DNA from: Thermoplasmata archaeon
Lineage (GTDB): Archaea > Thermoplasmatota > E2 > DHVEG-1
Direction of reading: 5' to 3'
Assembly (NCBI GenBank): GCA_030637965.1
Contig: DAOWFO010000076.1
Span: 1-13,637, forward strand
DNA: 13,637 nt
This document shows, piece after piece, positions 7,090 through 13,637 of the stretch (position 1 is its first letter; each line of letters starts with the position of its first letter). Both the position numbers and the translations under genes were made by a program. The notes below the pieces were generated by a model, which was not told the origin of the DNA, did not search any database, and was given only the letters and a program-made list of their open reading frames with translations.

Positions 7090-8094
7090 TTAAATCTCTA
7101 TAAGTTTGTATAAGGAAGATCCCAATCCAATCTCCTCACCATATTTTATTTGTTTTATTGGATCTACATTATTTTCTTTTTTAAAAATATCTTTTTTAAT
7201 ATTATTAACAAGATCTAGTGATGCCATATCTATTGCTACTGGATCATCTGAAACAAGATAACCAATATCTGGACATATTATTGGATCTGCAAATGGATCG
7301 CAATCACAGCTTCTTGCTATACGTTTTAATTCATTAAGATACAACACATTTTTACCTTGGACGCAAGCTTTTGCCGCACATGATAATACGAATTGCAGAT
7401 CTGCATCATCATTTGTTATTGCCCCTTTTTTACAATTATTAACACACACTCCACAACCAAAACATGATTTCATATTTAGTATCCATTTTTCCTCCTTAAC
7501 ATTTATTGCATTAAAAGGACAAACTTCAGCACATAAACCGCAATAATCACAAGAGCCCTCTTTAAATAAAGGTCTACTCCCATGATGCATTCTTAATTTA
7601 GTTTCTTTTGTTACACCACCCATTCCTAAGTTTTTAATTGCACCACCCATACCAGTTCCAATATGTCCCTTTACATGAGATAATGAAAAAATGTGGGTTG
7701 ATCTATATATATGATCGGCAACATCATATACTCTATTTTTAACAATTGTTGGTATTCCAAAATCGTCAATAACTACTTTACATCCAATCTCTCTTCTATT
7801 GAATCCATGTAATTTTGCAAGTTTTTTATAACCAGATACAGAGTGTCGCAACCCCGTATATGCTACAGTTGTATCAAAAAGATAAGGATATAAATTTGCT
7901 TTTTTAAGCTCAACAATAATTCGCTTTACAAAATCAGGTTTAGGGAAATATTTATTTTTATTCTCACCCATATGTAGTTTAACAGGAACACTTTTTTCTG
8001 AAAAATATTTAATATTAAAATATTCTAATGCACCATAAAGATAATCTAAATCTGAAAAAAAGACGACTTTTTTCAACCTATCTTTTTCTCCCAT
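7090..8094 (-). CDS. DUF362 domain protein with two [4Fe-4S] ferredoxin motifs
   Basis: The 334-residue protein has the DUF362 core (KLHMGE near 40, SLSHVKGH, GMGGAIKNLGMG, and a C-terminal part with VSDDPVAIDMASLDL) interrupted by a two-cluster ferredoxin module: CDYCGLCAEVCP (about 182-193) and CFGCGVCVNNC (about 210-222). Additional cysteines (CAAKAC, SCDCDP, ICPD) follow. The family is widespread in anaerobes and its reaction is not established; an electron-transfer or redox role is inferred from the clusters. The gene overlaps the end of HPS-RraA by 22 nt, so both are co-transcribed and probably translationally coupled. Start alternative: TTG at 8076, overlapping the upstream TGA as TTGA and preceded by GGAG 11 nt away. 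This would remove six polar residues and begin MKKVVFF, a more typical N-terminus. I keep the ATG but regard the TTG as quite possible. Confidence 0.88.
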   Translation of the reverse strand: MGEKDRLKKVVFFSDLDYLYGALEYFNIKYFSEKSVPVKLHMGENKNKYFPKPDFVKRIIVELKKANLYPYLFDTTVAYTGLRHSVSGYKKLAKLHGFNRREIGCKVVIDDFGIPTIVKNRVYDVADHIYRSTHIFSLSHVKGHIGTGMGGAIKNLGMGGVTKETKLRMHHGSRPLFKEGSCDYCGLCAEVCPFNAINVKEEKWILNMKSCFGCGVCVNNCKKGAITNDDADLQFVLSCAAKACVQGKNVLYLNELKRIARSCDCDPFADPIICPDIGYLVSDDPVAIDMASLDLVNNIKKDIFKKENNVDPIKQIKYGEEIGLGSSLYKLIEI

Positions 8095-9371
8095 TTTTTA
8101 AGTTTAAGAACATTACCCAATGAACCACCTTCTTTAATTTCTTCTCTAATACGATTTTCATGTTCCTTAACATCTAATGCACGATTGGCAATTTCTTGAG
8201 CGATTTCTTGTGGTACAACAACAACTCCAGAATCATCACCAATAATCCAATCACCATTTCGCACATTCTGTCCGCCACAATTTATCTCAGCACCAATTTC
8301 TCCTAAACCTTTGGGTTCCCCTGCACTTGGTGTAATATATCTATAAAATATTGGGAAATCCATCTGAATGATATCATCAAGATCTCTAATTGCTCCATCA
8401 ATAACTACACCAGCAAGTCCTTTCATTTTTGCACTCCAAGTTGCAAGCTCACCCCATATTGCAGTTTTACCACCATTTACATCAACCACAATAATCCAAC
8501 CTTCATCCGCCTTATCTATTGCTTCTATTGGTTTTGCCCAATCTCCATCAATAGTTCGAATTGTATATGCTCTGCCAACCATATGAAAACCAAGCTTTAT
8601 TGGTCGTATATTCTGCATTGCACCCTGTTTGTGCATTGCATCTGAAATATTTGGTGTAGATACCATTGAAAATGCCTTTTTCAACTCAGATTTATCATAT
8701 TTTTTGAAAAATGTAGTCATAACTGATTTTTCTTCAGTTATTGCCTTCTTAATCTGTTTTGTAGCCATTATAACATCTTTTGCTTTAGTTATTGCACCTC
8801 CAACAATAATAATGCTTGCACCAGCTTTTACCGCATCAACAGCTGTCTCGCTATTAATTCCACCAGCAACAGCTACTGGTATCTTAGTTTTTTTTACAAT
8901 TGATTTAAGAATATCAACTGGATTTTTACCTATCATCTGTTGGTCAATTCCTATATGAACGCATAAAAAGTCAACTCCAAGTTTTTCTATTTCTTCTGCA
9001 CGAATTGATTTATCCTTAACGCCTATTAAATCGGCCATAATTTTTGTTCCATATTTTCTTGCAGATTTTAATGCATCATCTATCGTTCTATTATCAGATG
9101 CTGCAAGTACACATACAATATCTGCACCTGCTTTTGCTGCCATTTCAACTTCAAGTGCACCAGTATCCATTACCTTCATATCCGCAACAATCGTTCTATC
9201 TGAAAATTTTTCTTTTAATTTTCTCACTATTTCCATACCTTCACTTTTTATCAATGGTGTTCCTGCCTCTAACCAACAGTCTTTATCTCCTTTTACTGAA
9301 TCTTCAGCGATAGATAATGCTCTATGATCATTTATTAAATCCAATGCGACTTGGAGAATAATTTCTTTCAT
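8073..9371 (-). CDS. Bifunctional 3-hexulose-6-phosphate synthase / RraA-like protein
   Basis: The 432-residue protein is a fusion. Residues 1-215 are 3-hexulose-6-phosphate synthase of the OMP-decarboxylase superfamily: LQVALDL at 6-12, the catalytic/metal motif D64-x-K66-x-x-D69 (ADMKVMD), then VCVHIGIDQQ and VAVAGGIN with a phosphate-binding IIVGGAI. HPS interconverts ribulose 5-phosphate plus formaldehyde and hexulose 6-phosphate; in many archaea the reverse direction supplies ribulose 5-phosphate in place of the oxidative pentose-phosphate pathway. Residues about 225-432 are an RraA-like domain with GELATWSA and DGAIRD at 325-330, the Arg-Asp pair of the aldolase-type members (4-hydroxy-4-methyl-2-oxoglutarate aldolase family). 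This fusion is known in archaea, but the second activity is unresolved. It is the first gene of an operon with DUF362-ferredoxin. The promoter spacing suggests a leaderless message. Confidence 0.93.
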   Translation of the reverse strand: MKEIILQVALDLINDHRALSIAEDSVKGDKDCWLEAGTPLIKSEGMEIVRKLKEKFSDRTIVADMKVMDTGALEVEMAAKAGADIVCVLAASDNRTIDDALKSARKYGTKIMADLIGVKDKSIRAEEIEKLGVDFLCVHIGIDQQMIGKNPVDILKSIVKKTKIPVAVAGGINSETAVDAVKAGASIIIVGGAITKAKDVIMATKQIKKAITEEKSVMTTFFKKYDKSELKKAFSMVSTPNISDAMHKQGAMQNIRPIKLGFHMVGRAYTIRTIDGDWAKPIEAIDKADEGWIIVVDVNGGKTAIWGELATWSAKMKGLAGVVIDGAIRDLDDIIQMDFPIFYRYITPSAGEPKGLGEIGAEINCGGQNVRNGDWIIGDDSGVVVVPQEIAQEIANRALDVKEHENRIREEIKEGGSLGNVLKLKKWEKKIG

Positions 9372-9392
9372 ACGAATATGAATAAAAACTAT

Positions 9393-9405
9393 CTATTTAA
9401 AAAAT
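9393..9405 (-). promoter_or_regulatory. TATA box of the HPS-RraA operon (leaderless spacing)
   Basis: On the minus strand ATTTTTTAAATAG is centred about 28 nt upstream of the ATG at 9371. No ribosome-binding sequence precedes the ATG (TTCATATTCGT). Transcription is therefore predicted to begin within a few bases of the start codon. Confidence 0.5.
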
Positions 9406-9501
9406 TAAGGGCGATAAAGAAAACTTAATTAATTTGTCATAATGGGAAATTCATTTAATATTATTGAAATATTAATTAAAGCTAATATTAAAATATGTTG
9501 A

Positions 9502-9519
9502 TTTATATTTAATATATAT
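9502..9519 (+). promoter_or_regulatory. TATA-like region upstream of the phosphoesterase
   Basis: TTTATATTTAATATATAT contains at least two overlapping TATA-like elements. If used, transcription would start around 9530-9540, at or after the GGAG at 9524-9527. A second AT-rich element around 9452-9475 would give a longer leader that includes the GGAG. The sequence alone does not decide between them. Confidence 0.35.
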
Positions 9520-9523
9520 TAAA

Positions 9524-9544
9524 GGAGTTTATTTAATGTCATGA
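9524..9544 (+). promoter_or_regulatory. Ribosome-binding site with two-codon mini-ORF overlapping the phosphoesterase start
   Basis: GGAG (9524-9527) lies 8 nt before an ATG at 9536 that reads ATG TCA TGA, ending at 9544, and 13 nt before the real start at 9541. The mini-ORF stop overlaps the real ATG, a layout that could allow stop-and-restart translation. It may also be chance. Confidence 0.3.
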
Positions 9545-10629
9545 ATAATAAAATAATATTTATTTTAATCTCAATACTAATAATACTATCTTCTGTTAAA
9601 ATAAACGGAGTTACTAACCAAGAATCATCCATTATTATAGGTCCCTTTCCCCAAAATACTGGTCGAGATTCTACATATATAATCTGGCAGACTGATATAA
9701 AAACGTTGAATAATAGTGTTCATTTTGGATTATATTCTAATTGCAATGATACAATCTATAAAAAGAACTTGACAGATTTTCATAAGATAAGATTAGAAGA
9801 TCTCAATCCTTCAACAAAATATTATTATAAGGTTATTTCAGATGATATTGAAAGTGATATTCATTGTTTTCAAACATCTTTCGAAGAGAATACTTCAATT
9901 AAATTCATTGCATATGGAGATACTCGTGGAGTATGGGATAACTGGAAAAATGCAAGTATAGTAGCAAAAGCTATTAACGAGGAGCAACCCAGTTTTGTAT
10001 TACATACAGGAGATTTTGTTAATGATGGGGAAGATATTAGTCAATGGATTGATTACTTTTCAATTTCCAAATTTATTCATAATTGTACAATATATCCAAT
10101 TTTAGGTAACCATGAATACTATGGGGATTCATATTTTAAATATTTTGAAATCCCTGGTAATGGCTATTGGTATTCATTTGATAATGGTCCAATCCATTTC
10201 ATTGGTCTTGATTCAAACAAAAAAAATATATTTAATCCAAATCAAATAATATGGCTTTATAATGATTTGAAATCTAATGAAAAAACATACACCATAGTAT
10301 TTTTCCATCATCCGCCATACAGCTCAGGAAACCATGGAAGCTCATATATTATCCGATTACTATGGAAACCAATATTTTCGATGTTTAATGTAGATATCGT
10401 TTTTAATGGACATGATCATATTTATGAACGAGGAAAAGTGAATAATATATATTATATTGTTACTGGTGGAGGAGGGGGACCCCTATATAAAGTAGGGGAA
10501 AAATGGTGGACTATAAACTCTGAGCAATCATATAATTATTGTTTAGTCAAGGCAGATCAAAATGAATTATTTTTTCAAGCAAAAAAGCCAGATGGTTCAT
10601 TAATAGATTCATTTATTATTAAAAAGTAG
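9541..10629 (+). CDS. Secreted calcineurin-like metallophosphoesterase with N-terminal FN3-like domain
   Basis: The 362-residue protein starts with a signal peptide (hydrophobic residues 5-19). Residues about 30-113 are a fibronectin-III-like domain (TYIIWQTD, LNPSTKYYYKV) as in purple acid phosphatases. The metallophosphoesterase core follows: GDTRG (D127), HTGDFVNDG (D158), GNHEYYG (N190, H191), FFHHPPYSSG (H256/H257) and NGHDHIYER (H291, H293). The metal ligands for a binuclear centre are therefore all present. The tyrosine of the GDxxY motif that gives purple acid phosphatases their colour is absent, so the plain calcineurin-like name is safer. Six N-x-S/T sequons (for example at N58, N70, N76, N117, N137, N181) fit an exported, possibly glycosylated protein. 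Likely role: extracellular phosphate-ester hydrolysis; the substrate is unknown. It forms a single-gene unit. Confidence 0.9.
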   Translation: MNNKIIFILISILIILSSVKINGVTNQESSIIIGPFPQNTGRDSTYIIWQTDIKTLNNSVHFGLYSNCNDTIYKKNLTDFHKIRLEDLNPSTKYYYKVISDDIESDIHCFQTSFEENTSIKFIAYGDTRGVWDNWKNASIVAKAINEEQPSFVLHTGDFVNDGEDISQWIDYFSISKFIHNCTIYPILGNHEYYGDSYFKYFEIPGNGYWYSFDNGPIHFIGLDSNKKNIFNPNQIIWLYNDLKSNEKTYTIVFFHHPPYSSGNHGSSYIIRLLWKPIFSMFNVDIVFNGHDHIYERGKVNNIYYIVTGGGGGPLYKVGEKWWTINSEQSYNYCLVKADQNELFFQAKKPDGSLIDSFIIKK

Positions 10630-10652
10630 GTATTGATTAAAAAAAATTTAAA

Positions 10653-10693
10653 AAATCTGATTTCACTTTTGACAAAGTCCGATTTTCAGATTT
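10653..10693 (+). other. Nested inverted repeat downstream of the phosphoesterase
   Basis: Outer arms AAATCTGA (10653-10660) and TCAGATTT (10686-10693) are perfect 8-base complements. Inside, ACTTT (10665-10669) and AAAGT (10674-10678) pair around a four-base loop TGAC. The element starts 24 nt after the stop codon. It could be a 3'-end stabilising structure, part of a terminator, or a protein-binding dyad. No long T-run follows it, which argues against a simple terminator. Confidence 0.5.
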
Positions 10694-10907
10694 ATACAAC
10701 TCCCCCAGATAGATATTGAATTAAGAATATTTATTATGCACCATCTTTTCTATTAAAAGATTAAACCATAACTATCAATTCTTCATTAATAATCACCTTA
10801 GTTAATCAAAAATATCTATTCAAATTTCTGCAGTTAATAAAGTGACTTTTAATAATTTAAACTTTTATCTTCATTTCTTTTTATAAACATTATTTTTAAT
10901 AAAAAGA

Positions 10908-10914
10908 TTTATTA
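10908..10914 (+). promoter_or_regulatory. Possible TATA box of the geranylgeranyl-reductase family gene
   Basis: TTTATTA preceded by AAAAAGA lies about 50 nt before the ATG at 10962, giving a start near 10935 and a leader of about 25 nt with only a weak GAAGAG ribosome-binding sequence. TTTTTATAAAC at about 10879-10889 is an alternative. Confidence 0.3.
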
Positions 10915-10961
10915 GGTTAATAAACAGATTGCTCATTATAAAATTATGAAGAGAAATATTA

Positions 10962-12089
10962 ATGTTTGATGTTATTGTAATAGGGGGTAATTTAGCAGGT
11001 ACTTCAGCTGCAATAAATGCTTCATCAAGAGGTTTAAACGTTGCATTGGTTGAAAAAAACGAACAGCCTTTTTCACCAGCACATTGTGGAGAAGCAATAC
11101 ATAAGGATATTTTAGAATACTTTGATTTGTTACACAATCATGAGTATATTAAAAATCCAATAATGGAAGTTATAATAAATGTTGGTATAAAAAAATATAA
11201 TTATAAATTCAAAACGCCTCTCCAAATGATTATTGATAGGAATTATATTGAAAATGAATTACTTCAAAGAGCAGAAAAACAAGGGGTTAAATTAATTCTT
11301 GGAAATAGAATGAAAGATTTTAACAGACCTAATGATATTATTTTAGCTGATAATACAGTAATTCAAGGTAAAATAATAATAGATAGCAGCGGAATTGCTT
11401 GCCAAGTTGGAAGGCTTATTGGATTAGCTAATAAACTTAGACCTGAAGACATTGGAGTTGGCATTCAGAGTAGAATTCAAGGTAATTTTAATGTTGATAC
11501 AATGAAATTATGGTTTCATAAACCATATGGGCCAATGGGATATGCTTGGCTTTTTCCATTAAATGATAAGTTGGCTAATGTTGGTATTGGTATTATGGGG
11601 GGACAAAAATTTGATATGAAAGAATTACTTGATAGTTATATCAAGTATGAAATAAAAGGTGATTATAAAATCCTAAGTACTTATAGATCCTGTGTTCCAA
11701 TAACCGCCCCTTTAAATAGAGTTTATAAAGAAAATGTAATGATTACAGGTGATGCTGCAAGATTGGCAAATTCATTAACAGCAGGGGGTATGAGATACGC
11801 ATTAATTTCAGGGTCTTTAGCAGGCATTATTGCTTCTAAATATATTAAAAAGGAAATCAATTCTTTAGAACTTTATCAATTAAATTTAAATAAAACAATT
11901 AGATCACTGACAAAAATTTATAATATAAAAAGAAAAATGGAAAAAGAGAAAAATTTTATAAAGATATATTCCATAATATTTTCTATAGCATGCAACTTAA
12001 ATAATATAGCCCCTAATATATGTCAGAATTATCTGTTTAAGAGCCTTAGAAAAGATTGGCGCATTATCGATTCCCTGAAAGTTAATTAG
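10962..12089 (+). CDS. Geranylgeranyl-reductase family FAD-dependent oxidoreductase
   Basis: The 375-residue flavoprotein has an N-terminal Rossmann fold (DVIVIGGNLAGTSAA, residues 3-17), an E31 ending the second strand, the family motif C42-G43-E44, an RNYIENELLQRAEKQGV segment (about 92-108), YAWLFPLNDKLANVGIGI in the substrate domain, and the second FAD motif ITGDAARLANSLTAGGMRYA (about 263-282). Members reduce geranylgeranyl chains, including those of archaeal ether lipids (digeranylgeranylglycerophospholipid reductase) and other polyprenyls. Two motifs deviate: the third position of GxGxxG is Asn (GGNLAG), and NPLTGGG reads NSLTAGG. It may therefore be a paralogue with a different substrate rather than the main lipid reductase. 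The C-terminal 70 residues are basic and hydrophobic, suggesting membrane association. Single gene between two intergenic gaps. Confidence 0.85.
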   Translation: MFDVIVIGGNLAGTSAAINASSRGLNVALVEKNEQPFSPAHCGEAIHKDILEYFDLLHNHEYIKNPIMEVIINVGIKKYNYKFKTPLQMIIDRNYIENELLQRAEKQGVKLILGNRMKDFNRPNDIILADNTVIQGKIIIDSSGIACQVGRLIGLANKLRPEDIGVGIQSRIQGNFNVDTMKLWFHKPYGPMGYAWLFPLNDKLANVGIGIMGGQKFDMKELLDSYIKYEIKGDYKILSTYRSCVPITAPLNRVYKENVMITGDAARLANSLTAGGMRYALISGSLAGIIASKYIKKEINSLELYQLNLNKTIRSLTKIYNIKRKMEKEKNFIKIYSIIFSIACNLNNIAPNICQNYLFKSLRKDWRIIDSLKVN

Positions 12090-12338
12090 ATCAATTCCCA
12101 CTTCTACAAAAAATAATGTGACTAAAGCAAAGTTAAAAATCTCTTTCATCCTTTTCCAATTAATATGTAGAGAATAAGTAAAGATATTACCTTAAAACGA
12201 TTTATGTGCAATAAGACAGTAAAATGATTCTATGTAAAAGGGAATAATCAAATTATAATTATGGTTTTTATAGACACATTTAAACCTCTAATATACATGA
12301 TTTCAACTTTAATGAAATTTTTTTAGAATGTTAGAGAT
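12090..12338. other. Intergenic region between convergent genes, 249 nt
   Basis: No supported gene. Only very short frames occur, the longest a 21-codon frame from about 12261 lacking a ribosome-binding site. No recognisable RNA or strong terminator on either strand. Confidence 0.45.
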
Positions 12339-12854
12339 TTAAGATATATCTTGTCCTGACAAATCAGAAAAATGATATGTATTAATTAAACTGTTTGTTT
12401 CTAGATATACTAACCAAATAGTAATGTCTTCTAAATAAATACCATCAGTTCCCTCAAGATCAATAATTGTTCCAGAAGAGATATAATCAGTAGGTTCACC
12501 TTCATTAATCATATCAGAGTTATTTATTTTCCTTAATTGATTAGGTTCTAAATCATTCTGAGTTTCTGCAACTACTTCTCCGTTAATTAAAAAAGTGACT
12601 GGTTCAGAACTTTTTATTGCAAGTTTTTCCCATTCAATATTCATATCCGTTTTTGCGATATATAATCTGTCGTTGTTATCATCAACCATAAAATGGATTT
12701 TTGGTCTTACGGAGTCTTCATAGTCAATTCCACTTAAATATAGGTAACCTGCTACTGAAATAGAAACTACTATTCCAACCATCATGATTGTACCGATTAT
12801 TACTGTAACTGCTTTAATATCATTTATTGTTGTTTTATTAAATTCAAATATCAT
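12339..12854 (-). CDS. Short archaeal pilin-like protein
   Basis: The 171-residue protein (from ATG 12854) has a short leader ending INDIKAVTV and one long hydrophobic helix (about 14-40, VTVIIGTIMMVGIVVSISVAG), the arrangement of the archaeal type IV pilin N-terminal domain; processing near K14-A15 is plausible. The rest is an acidic beta-rich domain (RPKIHFMVDDNNDRLYIAKTD, then LAIKSSEPVTFLINGEVV) typical of exported archaeal pilin-like proteins. It lacks the PKD and Ig-like domains of the pilin-like protein at the left edge. An upstream TTG at 12863 extends it by three residues and has AGGT 3 nt before it; the ATG is preferred but weakly. It is divergent from the methyltransferase gene. 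Whether it is assembled into a pilus or anchored singly is unknown. Confidence 0.78.
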   Translation of the reverse strand: MIFEFNKTTINDIKAVTVIIGTIMMVGIVVSISVAGYLYLSGIDYEDSVRPKIHFMVDDNNDRLYIAKTDMNIEWEKLAIKSSEPVTFLINGEVVAETQNDLEPNQLRKINNSDMINEGEPTDYISSGTIIDLEGTDGIYLEDITIWLVYLETNSLINTYHFSDLSGQDIS

Positions 12855-12924
12855 TTTTATCAATATACCTTTCTATCAAAACAATTATTAATCCTTTAAT
12901 GCACAATTGTTATCATCCTTTACT

Positions 12925-12933
12925 TTTAATAAA
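12925..12933 (-). promoter_or_regulatory. Possible TATA box of the short pilin-like gene
   Basis: On the minus strand TTTATTAAA, about 70 nt before the ATG at 12854, would start a transcript near 12905 with a leader of about 50 nt containing AAAGGT. Position-based inference only. Confidence 0.3.
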
Positions 12934-12983
12934 TATTCTAAATTTTTTAAAATGTTATTAATTAACACGGTTAAATGGGCTAA

Positions 12984-12993
12984 ATTTATATAC
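12984..12993 (+). promoter_or_regulatory. TATA box of the methyltransferase gene (leaderless spacing)
   Basis: TTTATATACT lies about 26 nt before the ATG at 13014, and no ribosome-binding sequence precedes the ATG (AATCAGAACAAT). This is the classic layout of a leaderless archaeal transcript. Confidence 0.6.
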
Positions 12994-13013
12994 TGTAAGA
13001 AAATCAGAACAAT

Positions 13014-13637
13014 ATGAGATATAATCCAAAAATATCAAGCAGTCAGTTAAACGATTTTATTAAAAAACTAGAACTACAAGCATTAGAAACAGCAGAAGAA
13101 AGAATTCCTTTATATCTAGAGGTCGGTCTGAAAGATGCAAAAAGTATTTTAGATTTAGGCTGTGGCTCAGGTATCGTCACAAAGGATATAGCTCATCTTA
13201 CAAAAGGTAAAGTCATTGGAATTGATGGATCAGATGATATGATAAAAGTAGCCAGAGATGTTCTTAAGGATTATAAAAATGTAGAATTATATGTAGGTGG
13301 TGCAGAATATATCCCATTTGATGATAATATATTTGATATTGTAACTTGTAATCTTCTACTTATGTGGGCAAATAATCCTCAACAGGTTGTAAATGAAATG
13401 GCTAGGGTTGTTAAACCAGGAGGAAGAGTTCTTGCATCACTTGAACCAGATTATGGTGGTAAACTACACTATCCTGAAAATCCAAAAGTTGATCCAATAT
13501 TTGCTGGAAAATCTATCAAACAAAAGGGCGGTGATCCACATATCGGTAGGAAACTTCGCCTCTTATTTGTTAAAGCTGGATTGGAAACTAAAGTCGGAAT
13601 TGGAAACAATCGAATATGGAGCTGTAAAGAAGACAAA
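13014..13637 (+). CDS. SAM-dependent class I methyltransferase, partial (runs off right edge)
   Basis: An open frame of 208 codons from ATG 13014 reaches the window end without a stop. It shows the Rossmann-type methyltransferase motifs: motif I ILDLGCGSG (D47, G49, G51, G53), the acidic residue D71 at the end of the second strand (VIGIDGSDDM), the acidic-loop AEYIPFDDNIFDIV (98-110, motif II/III region), and VVKPGGRVL (132-140), all of the Methyltransf_11 type. The substrate is not identifiable; small molecules, quinones, lipids or proteins are all possible in this broad group. The C-terminal part begins a substrate-side insertion (EPDYGG, GDPHIGRKLR). The message appears leaderless. It is divergent from the pilin-like gene, 159 nt apart. 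Confidence 0.88.
   Translation, partial: MRYNPKISSSQLNDFIKKLELQALETAEERIPLYLEVGLKDAKSILDLGCGSGIVTKDIAHLTKGKVIGIDGSDDMIKVARDVLKDYKNVELYVGGAEYIPFDDNIFDIVTCNLLLMWANNPQQVVNEMARVVKPGGRVLASLEPDYGGKLHYPENPKVDPIFAGKSIKQKGGDPHIGRKLRLLFVKAGLETKVGIGNNRIWSCKEDK

Larger units (their letters stand above)
10630..10961. other. Intergenic region, 332 nt
   Basis: No coding frame seen. The left part holds A-rich sequence and the nested hairpin described separately; the right part is AT-rich promoter sequence of the following gene. No RNA gene was recognised. Confidence 0.5.

Noticed and set aside
9044..9313. Leucine/tyrosine-rich open frame antisense to HPS-RraA, and similar antisense frames in other genes.
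   Set aside because: Shadow frames of a clearly coding opposite strand, without ribosome-binding sites or domain features.

Overview
The window looks archaeal, most likely an AT-rich euryarchaeal-type lineage such as a Thermoplasmatota relative. The lineage is inferred from gene content and is not proven. The support is: an archaeal initiation factor 6 (aIF6); an archaeal-type valyl-tRNA synthetase; a geranylgeranyl-reductase family flavoprotein; a hexulose-phosphate synthase/RraA fusion; pilin-like proteins with archaeal N-termini, one carrying a PKD-like domain; and archaeal TATA boxes, several placed 20-30 nt before a start codon as in leaderless genes.

Layout. Bases 1-952 (-) hold the N-terminal part of a large pilin-like surface protein that runs off the left edge. 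Next come aIF6 (1163-1849, +), a small winged-helix regulator (1959-2339, +) and a secreted protein of unknown function (2615-3238, +), each with its own promoter. Valyl-tRNA synthetase (3627-6353, +) overlaps by 4 nt an unlisted 37-residue single-helix membrane protein (6350-6463). An acetate/succinate-transporter family gene follows (6518-7087, +). It is convergent with a two-gene minus-strand operon: the HPS-RraA fusion (9371-8073) and an overlapping DUF362/ferredoxin protein (8094-7090). Then come a secreted calcineurin-like phosphoesterase (9541-10629, +), a geranylgeranyl-reductase family protein (10962-12089, +), a short pilin-like protein (12854-12339, -) and, divergent from it, a SAM-dependent methyltransferase cut by the right edge (13014-13637, +).

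The genes are mostly independent units: translation (aIF6, ValRS), central carbon metabolism (HPS-RraA, acetate-family transporter), lipid or isoprenoid reduction, and the cell surface (two pilin-like proteins, two secreted proteins). Only two operons can be supported: ValRS with the 37-residue protein, and HPS-RraA with DUF362-ferredoxin. I saw no rRNA, tRNA, CRISPR array, insertion sequence or integrase.

The points most worth a second look are the ValRS catalytic loop, which reads PMHAS where KMSKS is expected; the hidden membrane microprotein coupled to ValRS; the HPS-RraA/DUF362 operon; the unknown secreted protein; a two-base-per-arm nested hairpin region after the phosphoesterase; and an 11-base motif shared by two otherwise unexplained sites. 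I do not see a clear new defence or mobile system.
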